Assembly (NCBI GenBank): GCA_947450745.1
Contig: CANFYD010000251.1
Location: 1-6,091 of the forward strand
Source: Burkholderiales bacterium
GTDB taxonomy: Bacteria > Pseudomonadota > Gammaproteobacteria > Burkholderiales > Burkholderiaceae_C
Length of the DNA: 6,091 nucleotides
Direction of reading: 5' to 3'
The position numbers and the translations under genes are program-made. Every line of letters starts with the position of its first letter. Positions within the stretch are counted from its first letter, which is position 1. Shown piece after piece: positions 1 to 5,538 of the stretch. The notes under the pieces were generated by a model. That model was not told the origin of the DNA and searched no databases. It saw only the letters and a program-made list of their open reading frames with translations.

Positions 1-1
1 C

Positions 2-2779
2 AGCATTGCGACCGATGCCAAAGGGGCGATCCAGATTTTCAACGTCGGGGCCGAGCGCATGCTGGGCTACACCGCCGCCGAGGTGATGAACACCATCACG
101 CCGGCGGATATTTCCGACCCGCAAGAGGTGATTGCCCGCGCGCAGGCACTCAGCGCCGAGCTGGCCACACCGATTGCGCCGGGCTTCGAGGCGCTGGTGT
201 TCAAGGCCTCGCGCGGCATCGAGGACATTTACGAGCTGACCTATATCCGCAAGGACGGCAGCCGCTTCCCGGCGGTGGTGTCGGTGACAGCCTTGCGTGA
301 TGCACAGGACGTGATCATTGGCTACTTGCTGATCGGCACCGACAACACCGCCCGCAAGCTGATCGAAGAAGAGCAGGCCAAGCTCGACCAGCGCTTGCGT
401 GACCAGCAGTTCTACACGCGCTCGCTGTTCGAAGCGAACACCGACGCCATCATGACGACCGACCCGGCCGGCATCATCACCGACGTCAACAAGCAAATGG
501 AGACGCTGACCGATTGCACCCGCGACGAGTTGATCGGCGCACCGTTCAAGAAGTACTTTACCGACCCGCAGCGCGCCACCGGGGCCATCAACTTGGCGCT
601 GAGCGGCAAGAAGGTCACTAACTACGAGCTGACCGTGCGCACCCGCGACGGCAAGGAAACCGTGGTGTCCTACAACGCCACCACTTTTTACGACCGCGAC
701 CGCAAGTTGCAAGGCGTGTTTGCCGCCGCCCGCGACGTCACCGAGGCCAAGCGCCTGGACCTGGTGCTGCAGGAAAAGAACATCGAGCTGGAAAGCGCCA
801 AGGCGGTGGCCGACAAGGCCAACTTGGCCAAGTCCGACTTCCTCTCCAGCATGAGCCACGAGATCCGCTCGCCGCTGAACGCCATCCTGGGTCTGGCCTA
901 TTTGCTGGAGCAGGCCAACCTGGAGCAGGACGCCAACAACATGGTGCGCAAGATTCGCGCCTCCGGCCGCATGCTGTTGCGCCTGATCAGCGACATCCTG
1001 GATGTCTCCAAGATCGAGGCCGGCCAGATGATGATCGAGCAGGCACCGTTCCGCCTCGCCGACGTGGTCGACAACCTGGGCGTGGTGCTGGGGCTGGCGG
1101 TGGGGGACAAGGACATTCAACTGGTGATCGAGCCGCCGCCGCCCGGCGTCTTCAACTTGGTCGGTGATGCCTTGCGGCTGGAACAGGTGCTGCTGAACCT
1201 GAGCATCAACGCGATCAAGTTCACCAGCGTCGGCGAGGTGCGGCTGCACACCGAGTTGCTGTCCAGCAGCAGCGAAAAGATCAAGCTGCGCTTCTCGGTG
1301 CGCGACACCGGTATCGGCATCGAACCGGAGCTCCAAAAAAGCGTATTTTCGGCCTTCACGCAGGCGGACAGCTCGACCACCCGCCGCTTCGGCGGTACCG
1401 GTCTGGGCCTGACCATTTGCCGCCAATTGGTGGAGCTGATGGGCGGGGAGATCGGCGTCAACAGCGTGCTGGGCCAGGGCAGCGAGTTCTGGTTCACCTT
1501 GCCCTTGACCCGCTTGGCCGACGCCGAATTGGCGGGTGCCGCCAGCGTCCGCGTGGCCGCCCTGATCGCCGACAACAGCGACATCGGTCTGCAATTCGCC
1601 AGCACCATTGCCGAGGGCTTGGGCTGGCAGGTCGAGCAGGTCGATTCCGGCGAAGCGGTGCTGGCGCAATTGCTGGGGCGAAAGAGTGTCAAGCTGCCGG
1701 AGGTCGTGTTGCTGAGCTGGAAGATGGGCGGGCTGGACGGACTGGCGGTGGCCCGCGCGATCCGGGACGGTCTGCCGCAGGGCAAATGCCCGCTGCTGAT
1801 CATGACCACCGCCTTGTCGCCGGCCAGCCTAGCCAACCAGAGCGGGGTGGAGCTGGTCGATGCCTTGCTGGAAAAGCCGGTCACCGAATCCAATCTCTAC
1901 AACGCGCTGCTGGAGGCCAGGCGCAAGCGCACCGCCACCGACGGCATCTCTTTCGCCCTGCATCAGTCGTCCGGCCAAGGCCTGCTGGGGACGCGCATCC
2001 TGGTGGTGGACGACAGCGAAATAAACCGCGAAGTGGCGCGCCGCATCCTGCACGGCCAGGGTGCCACCGTGTCGCTGGCCGTCAACGGCCAAGAGGCGCT
2101 GGATTGGCTGGTGGCCCACCCGACCGGCGCTGACCTGGTGCTGATGGATGTGCAAATGCCGGTGCTGGACGGCGTCGAGGCGACCCGCCAATTGCGCCGC
2201 ATGCCGCAGTTTGCCGATCTGCCCATCGTCGCCCTGACAGCGGGGGCGTTCAAGGCGCAGCAGGACGCCGCGCACGAGGCCGGCATGACGCACTTCATCA
2301 GCAAGCCGTTTGATGTGCCGTCGACGATTGCGCTGATCCAGCGGCTGACGCGCAGCTCGGCCAACGCGCTGCCGGCCGAGCCTCGCTTGGCGGGGCCGGA
2401 TTTGGCCGCGCTGCCGCCCACGCTGGGCACAGCAGCGATCGACCCCGCCGTGCTGGACCAACAAAAGGGTCTGGAAATCTGGCTTGACCTGCCGTCCTAT
2501 CAAGACTATTTGACCCGCTTTGCCACGCAGTACGGGCACGCGGTGCTGGTGATGACGGGCAGCCTGCGCCGCGGCGACCGGGCGGCGGCGGTGGCACTGG
2601 CGCACAAGCTGGCCGGTGTGGCCGCCAACATGGCCTTGCCGCAGACGCAGCGGCTGGCGGCGGTGGCGGAGCAGGTCTTGCGCACCGAGCTCGACCCCGC
2701 GCGCGAGTTGGCGCAGCTCGACGAAGCGTTGAAACGTGCGGTTAGCGCCATCGAGCGCTTGTTGACGAGCGACGCATGA
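2..2779 (+). CDS. Hybrid sensor histidine kinase (PAS-PAS-HisKA-HATPase-REC-REC-HPt), 5' partial
   Basis: This is a multistep phosphorelay kinase. The frame is open from base 2, and the first visible Met (59) lies inside a PAS fold (SIATDAKGAIQIFNVGAER precedes it), so the true start is off-window. Residues are counted from that Met: PAS1 to about 97; PAS2 about 120-230, ending in the PAC-like ARDVTEAKR; a short helical linker; HisKA with phosphoacceptor H267 in SMSHEIRSPLN; HATPase with N-box N380/N384, G1 box DTGIGI at 416-421, F-box around F430/F433, and G2 box GGTGLGL at 445-451. A first receiver (about 496-620) keeps K606 but has S553 where the phosphoacceptor Asp belongs. The second receiver (about 646-765) is intact: D651/D652, D697, T727, K749. 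A C-terminal HPt carries H849 in AHKLAGVAANM. The expected relay is H267 to D697 to H849, then to a separate regulator, probably the next gene. No membrane segment is visible, but the N-terminus is missing. The sensed signal is unknown. Confidence 0.95.
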   Translation, partial: SIATDAKGAIQIFNVGAERMLGYTAAEVMNTITPADISDPQEVIARAQALSAELATPIAPGFEALVFKASRGIEDIYELTYIRKDGSRFPAVVSVTALRDAQDVIIGYLLIGTDNTARKLIEEEQAKLDQRLRDQQFYTRSLFEANTDAIMTTDPAGIITDVNKQMETLTDCTRDELIGAPFKKYFTDPQRATGAINLALSGKKVTNYELTVRTRDGKETVVSYNATTFYDRDRKLQGVFAAARDVTEAKRLDLVLQEKNIELESAKAVADKANLAKSDFLSSMSHEIRSPLNAILGLAYLLEQANLEQDANNMVRKIRASGRMLLRLISDILDVSKIEAGQMMIEQAPFRLADVVDNLGVVLGLAVGDKDIQLVIEPPPPGVFNLVGDALRLEQVLLNLSINAIKFTSVGEVRLHTELLSSSSEKIKLRFSVRDTGIGIEPELQKSVFSAFTQADSSTTRRFGGTGLGLTICRQLVELMGGEIGVNSVLGQGSEFWFTLPLTRLADAELAGAASVRVAALIADNSDIGLQFASTIAEGLGWQVEQVDSGEAVLAQLLGRKSVKLPEVVLLSWKMGGLDGLAVARAIRDGLPQGKCPLLIMTTALSPASLANQSGVELVDALLEKPVTESNLYNALLEARRKRTATDGISFALHQSSGQGLLGTRILVVDDSEINREVARRILHGQGATVSLAVNGQEALDWLVAHPTGADLVLMDVQMPVLDGVEATRQLRRMPQFADLPIVALTAGAFKAQQDAAHEAGMTHFISKPFDVPSTIALIQRLTRSSANALPAEPRLAGPDLAALPPTLGTAAIDPAVLDQQKGLEIWLDLPSYQDYLTRFATQYGHAVLVMTGSLRRGDRAAAVALAHKLAGVAANMALPQTQRLAAVAEQVLRTELDPARELAQLDEALKRAVSAIERLLTSDA

Positions 2780-2790
2780 GCGCTGTTACA

Positions 2791-2818
2791 TTTGCTAGGG
2801 AAAACGAGTGTTAGCAAA
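2791..2818. repeat. 7-bp inverted repeat between kinase and receiver gene
   Basis: TTTGCTA (2791-2797) and TAGCAAA (2812-2818) are perfect inverse complements around a 14-nt loop. The repeat lies between the kinase stop and the strong ribosome binding site of the receiver gene, in a locally AT-richer stretch. It could be an mRNA hairpin that tunes expression of the receiver, or a protein-binding dyad. There is no following T-tract, so a classical terminator is unlikely. Function is inferred only. Confidence 0.35.
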
Positions 2819-2833
2819 CGAGGGAGTAGTAGC

Positions 2834-2839
2834 AGGAGG
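2834..2839 (+). promoter_or_regulatory. Strong Shine-Dalgarno AGGAGG deciding the receiver start
   Basis: A perfect AGGAGG lies 4 nt before the ATG at 2844. It favours that ATG over the in-frame GTG at 2808, which has only a weaker AGGGA (2797-2801) 6 nt upstream. The other genes that start in this window lack so strong a site, so the receiver may be made in excess of its kinase. Confidence 0.7.
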
Positions 2840-2843
2840 AGCT

Positions 2844-3260
2844 ATGGTCAAAACAACAGTACAAGCGTCGTCGATGTCGATGTCGGTGTTGGTCGTGGAC
2901 GACGACGAGTTCAGTCAGGAAGTGCTGCGCAAGCGCTTGGTTCAATTCGGTGTCACGGATATTCACTCGGCTCATGACGGCCGTGCCGGTGTGTTTGCCC
3001 TGGACCAAATGGACCGCGCGCCCGATGTGATTTTTTGCGACATCTTCATGCCTGATATGGACGGCATCGAGTTCGTCGAAGAGTTGGTCGCGCGCAATTT
3101 TCGGGGCGGGTTGGTGCTGGTGACTGGCGTCAACCGCGACATGCTGACGGTGGCGCAAGACATCGCCACGCTGAATGGGCTGAAGGTGCTGGGTGCCTTC
3201 ACCAAGCCGCTGGACCGTGAAGCGCTGGGCCAAGCGCTGGGCTTGCTGGCCAATAGTTGA
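2844..3260 (+). CDS. Stand-alone CheY-like response regulator receiver
   Basis: This is a single-domain receiver of 138 aa with no output domain. From the ATG at 2844: acidic cluster D19-D21 in VLVVDDDEF, phosphoacceptor D66 in FCDIFMPDMDG, T94 in VLVTG, and the conserved lysine K121 in AFTKPL. All residues for phosphorylation are present. The segment before the lysine (NGLKVLGAFTKPL) resembles receivers that usually precede EAL phosphodiesterase domains, but this protein ends right after the receiver; that resemblance is from memory. The gene follows the HPt-bearing hybrid kinase on the same strand by 64 nt, so it is probably the relay's terminal acceptor, acting by protein-protein contact or as a phosphate sink. 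The ATG was chosen for its AGGAGG; an in-frame GTG at 2808 would add 12 residues, and ATGs at 2874 and 2880 are further options. Confidence 0.9.
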   Translation: MVKTTVQASSMSMSVLVVDDDEFSQEVLRKRLVQFGVTDIHSAHDGRAGVFALDQMDRAPDVIFCDIFMPDMDGIEFVEELVARNFRGGLVLVTGVNRDMLTVAQDIATLNGLKVLGAFTKPLDREALGQALGLLANS

Positions 3261-3394
3261 AGCGTCGCTCAATCGCCTGATCGGTGAACCGCTGAGCGCA
3301 AACCGCACAGGCGTCCGGGGCTAGCAAACCGTCGTTCATCGCTCGGCGGCAGCCAAACCGGGCCGCACGGGCCGCAGGACGTTACGCTGCCAGC
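3261..3394. other. Non-coding gap with repeated short motifs upstream of the LytS/LytTR pair
   Basis: This gap of 134 nt holds no plausible gene. It contains AAACCG three times on the plus strand (3300-3305, 3326-3331, 3355-3360) and a perfect tandem duplication of CGGGCCGCA (3359-3367 and 3368-3376) ending 18 nt before the kinase ATG. It presumably holds the promoter of the two-gene LytS/LytTR operon, but no convincing -35/-10 pair was found. The best ribosome binding candidate is AGGA at 3376-3379, which is too far from the ATG (15 nt) to be strong. Confidence 0.5.
3359..3376 (+). repeat. Tandem direct repeat, 2 x CGGGCCGCA
   Basis: Two identical 9-mers abut with no spacer just upstream of the LytS-type kinase start. 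The duplication may be a simple slippage product in GC-rich DNA or a direct-repeat binding site. The sequence alone does not distinguish these. Confidence 0.6.
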
Positions 3395-4516
3395 ATGCTG
3401 AAAGCTCCCTCGTCTCTGGCTCCCGTGCCCCTCACTCCCACAGCGCCTCGGCCCAGCCACGCACAGGCTTGGGGCTGCTTTGTGGCCGACCTGTCGCTGC
3501 TGCGGCTGGCGCTGGCGCTGGGCTTGGCCGCCGCCGCCGCCTTTTTGCTCAAACCGATTTTCATCACCCCGTTCCCGGTCTTGCTGGGGCGCACGCTGTT
3601 CATTGGTGTGCTGGCGCTGCTGGCGTTTTCAGCGGCGGGCCAATGGCCACGGCGCTTGCCCGGTTGGCTGGCGCGCTGGCTGCTGCAAGTGGGCGTTGTG
3701 ACGGTGACGGTGCCGCTGGCTACGCTGATGGTCTATTTGGTGGCGGTGGGCGGCGATGTGGCCAGCTTGATCGCCAGCGAGGGCAAGGTGCTGGGCTTTG
3801 TCTCGATCGCCGGGGCTGGCCTGTTGCTGGGGCCCTTGTTGGCGATGGGCGCGCTGTACCGCCAGCGCGATGCCGAGGCGCGCAGCCAGGCGCTGCACTT
3901 TGAGCTGGAGCGCAGCGAGCTGGAACGCCAGGCGCTGGACGCACGGCTGCGCTTGTTGCAAGCGCAGATCGAGCCGCATTTCTTGTTCAACACGCTGGCT
4001 AACGTCAGCGCGCTGGTGGAGACCAGTTCACCCCAAGCCGCGCCGGTGCTGCGCAGCTTGATCGCCTATTTGCGCGCTGCCATGCCGAGGCTGAAAAACG
4101 AGGCCGCCAGCCTGGGTGATGAGCTGGCGCTGGTGCGCGCTTATTTGGAGTTGATGCATTTGCGCATGCCGGACCGGCTGAGTTTTCAGTTGCAGGTGCC
4201 ACCTGAGCTGCTGGGCCTGCGCTTCCCGCCGATGGCCTTGCTGACGCTGGTGGAGAACGCGGTGCGCCACGGCGTCGACCCGAGCGAGGAGGGCGGCGCG
4301 ATTGTGGTGGGCGGCAGCTTGGACGGGCCGACGGGCCAGACAGTGCGAGTCTGGGTCAGCGACAGCGGCGTGGGCCTGACGCAAAGCAGCGGCACCGGCA
4401 CCGGCTTGCGCAATCTGCGCGAGCGCTTGAAGGGGTTTTACGGCGACAGCGCCCGCCTGGACCTGAGCGAAACTGCGCCCCACGGCCTGCGTGCCGAGAT
4501 TGAATTCCATTTATGA
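3395..4516 (+). CDS. LytS/AlgZ-family membrane sensor histidine kinase
   Basis: This 373-aa inner-membrane kinase belongs to the His_kinase (LytS/YehU/AlgZ) family and should phosphorylate the LytTR regulator encoded next. A short proline-rich cytoplasmic N-terminus is followed by four hydrophobic segments (about 33-53, 62-82, 93-118, 133-155) with short loops and no sizeable periplasmic domain. A charged helical stretch (156-190) leads to the family's phosphoacceptor motif EPHFLFN, with H195. The ATPase part has the N-box ENAVRHG (N288), G1 box DSGVG (D323) and a glycine loop GTGTGLRNLRERL (333-345). Length matches AlgZ-like kinases. The ATG at 3395 is the first candidate in frame and leaves the first TM segment whole, although its ribosome binding site is weak. 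The stop overlaps the next start as ATGA, implying translational coupling. AlgZ is the nearest named relative I recall, but no alginate gene is in view, so no symbol is given. Confidence 0.93.
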   Translation: MLKAPSSLAPVPLTPTAPRPSHAQAWGCFVADLSLLRLALALGLAAAAAFLLKPIFITPFPVLLGRTLFIGVLALLAFSAAGQWPRRLPGWLARWLLQVGVVTVTVPLATLMVYLVAVGGDVASLIASEGKVLGFVSIAGAGLLLGPLLAMGALYRQRDAEARSQALHFELERSELERQALDARLRLLQAQIEPHFLFNTLANVSALVETSSPQAAPVLRSLIAYLRAAMPRLKNEAASLGDELALVRAYLELMHLRMPDRLSFQLQVPPELLGLRFPPMALLTLVENAVRHGVDPSEEGGAIVVGGSLDGPTGQTVRVWVSDSGVGLTQSSGTGTGLRNLRERLKGFYGDSARLDLSETAPHGLRAEIEFHL

Positions 4517-5397
4517 ACACCAACCCAACTTTGAGCGCAGCGCTGCCCACCGCCCTGATCGCCGACGACGAACCGCTGCTGCGCGACAGCCTGGAGCGGG
4601 CGCTGCGCGGTGCCTGGCCCGAGCTGCGCGTGCTGGCGCAAGCGCGCAACGGCCGCGAGGCGCTGGAGCTGTTCGAACAGCACCAGCCCGACATCGTGTT
4701 TCTGGACGTTCACATGCCCGGCCTGAACGGCATCGAGGCGGCCCGCCAACTGGCTCGCCGCACGCAGATCGTGTTCGTGACCGCCTACGAGGAATATGCG
4801 GTGCAGGCCTTCGAGCAGGGCGCACTCGACTATCTGGTCAAACCGGTCGAGGCGACCCGGCTGGCCGACACGGTGGCGCGGCTGAAGGCGCGCCTGAACG
4901 AGCGTAGCCGCACGGGCGGGCCCGTCGGGAGCGTGCCGCCGGCCTCTACCGAAATGCTCGAAGCGGTGATTGCCCAGTTGCTGCAGCGCCTGGGGCAGCA
5001 GGCGGCACCGGTGGGCACTGTGCTCGCTGGTGCTGGTGCTGCTACTGGTGCTGCGCCGCCCGCGCCGCTGGCTCATTTGCAGTGGATCAGAGCCTCGGTC
5101 GGGGCCACGCTGAAGCTGATTCCGGTGGAAGAAATCACTTATTTGCGCTCGGACGAAAAGTACACCCTGGTGGTCTGGAGCGAAGGCGAGGCGCTGATCC
5201 GCACGCCGATCCGCGAGCTGATGGAGCAGCTCGACCCACAACGCTTCGTGCAGGTGCACCGCTCGGTGGTCGTCAACCTGCACGCCATCAGCCACGTCAC
5301 CCGCGGCCCCAACGAAACCGCCGACGTGCACCTGAAAGCCCGTCCCGAAGTGTTGCCCGTCAGCCGCAGCTATCTGCACCTGTTCCGGCAGATGTAG
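4513..5397 (+). CDS. LytTR-family response regulator (REC-LytTR transcription factor)
   Basis: This 294-aa cytoplasmic DNA-binding regulator is the partner of the preceding LytS-type kinase, with a 4-nt ATGA overlap. The receiver spans about residues 13-128: D18/D19 in LIADDEPLL, phosphoacceptor D65 in VFLDVHMPGLNG, T90 in FVTAYEEYA, K110 in DYLVKPVEA. The LytTR domain spans about 188-292, with the typical YLRSDEKYT (210-218), TPIRELMEQL (231-240), FVQVHRSVVVN (245-255) and the closing SRSYLHLF. Family members bind imperfect direct repeats upstream of target genes; AlgR, AgrA and YpdB are known examples. The linker between domains (about 130-187) is long and partly low-complexity: residues 172-180 are Ala, Gly and Thr encoded only by T-ending codons, unlike the rest of the gene. 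The targets are unknown. Its own operon upstream is a plausible one. Confidence 0.95.
   Translation: MNTNPTLSAALPTALIADDEPLLRDSLERALRGAWPELRVLAQARNGREALELFEQHQPDIVFLDVHMPGLNGIEAARQLARRTQIVFVTAYEEYAVQAFEQGALDYLVKPVEATRLADTVARLKARLNERSRTGGPVGSVPPASTEMLEAVIAQLLQRLGQQAAPVGTVLAGAGAATGAAPPAPLAHLQWIRASVGATLKLIPVEEITYLRSDEKYTLVVWSEGEALIRTPIRELMEQLDPQRFVQVHRSVVVNLHAISHVTRGPNETADVHLKARPEVLPVSRSYLHLFRQM
5026..5052 (+). repeat. GCT/GGT codon repeat in the LytTR regulator linker
   Basis: Nine consecutive codons read GCT GGT GCT GGT GCT GCT, then ACT GGT GCT (Ala-Gly-rich). Codons on either side end mostly in G or C. The tract looks like a short trinucleotide/hexanucleotide expansion inside the flexible interdomain linker and keeps the reading frame. 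Confidence 0.65.
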
Positions 5398-5420
5398 GGC
5401 CGCCGGAATTGGGCTCCTAG

Positions 5421-5442
5421 GTAGGGCGGGTCGCGACCCGCG
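5421..5442 (+). repeat. Left REP-like arm of the element
   Basis: The arm begins GTAGGGCGGGTCGCGACCCG. Its inner 16 bp are self-complementary (stem GCGGGT/ACCCGC, loop CGCG). It is identical to the reverse complement of 5508-5529. Confidence 0.75.
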
Positions 5443-5507
5443 AACGATTCCAGCACATTGCACCGAAGCGCCGGCCGGGTGCGGCGCGGTTGCCATAGCC
5501 GGCCACA

Positions 5508-5529
5508 CGCGGGTCGCGACCCGCCCTAC
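5508..5529 (-). repeat. Right REP-like arm of the element
   Basis: This is a perfect inverse copy of the left arm, ending CCGCCCTAC on the plus strand. It contains the same 16-bp palindrome (5509-5524) and lies directly downstream of the aminopeptidase stop codon. Confidence 0.75.
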
Positions 5530-5538
5530 GGCCTGCCC

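Larger units (their letters stand above)
5421..5529. repeat. REPIN/BIME-like palindromic element between convergent genes
   Basis: The element is 109 bp with perfect 22-bp inverted ends (5421-5442 and 5508-5529) that begin GTAGGGCGGGTC on the outside. Each end contains a 16-bp perfect palindrome (5426-5441 and 5509-5524), so each can form its own hairpin, and the two ends can also pair with each other. The 65-nt spacer includes GGCCGG (5473-5478), which can pair with CCGGCC (5499-5504) and extend the fold. This architecture matches REPINs: two REP sequences in inverse orientation, dispersed in trans by RAYT (REP-associated tyrosine) transposases in other bacteria. It starts 23 nt after the LytTR stop and ends 9 nt before the aminopeptidase stop. 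It may also act as a transcription barrier for both genes, though no T-tract is present. No RAYT gene is in the window. Confidence 0.75.

Noticed and set aside
1117..1893. Long open frame (258 codons) antisense to the hybrid kinase, and a similar one at 1829-2605
   Set aside because: High GC keeps antisense frames open. The translations are low-complexity, rich in Ser, Arg and Pro, and match no domain, while the plus strand has unambiguous kinase motifs.
2762..2792. Possible promoter for the receiver gene: TTGACG (2762-2767) and TACATT (2787-2792)
   Set aside because: The 19-nt spacing and a 4/6 match at -10 are poor, and the -35 lies inside the kinase gene; not distinguishable from chance.
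2792..2977. Small open frame overlapping the start of the receiver gene in another frame
   Set aside because: Its translation is Arg/Val-Gly low-complexity sequence, and the receiver frame beside it has all conserved residues.
3266..3298. Possible terminator after the receiver gene (CGCTCA ... TGAGCG)
   Set aside because: Only a 6-bp stem with a 21-nt loop and no T-tract; too weak to call.
3329..3340. AlgR-like box near CCGTCGTTCATC upstream of the LytS-type kinase
   Set aside because: It matches the remembered AlgR/LytTR consensus at only about 7 of 9 positions, without a properly spaced partner.
5398..5538. Classical bidirectional rho-independent terminator between the convergent genes
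   Set aside because: The hairpins are strong, but neither strand shows a T-tract after the stem; a REP-type element explains the symmetry better.
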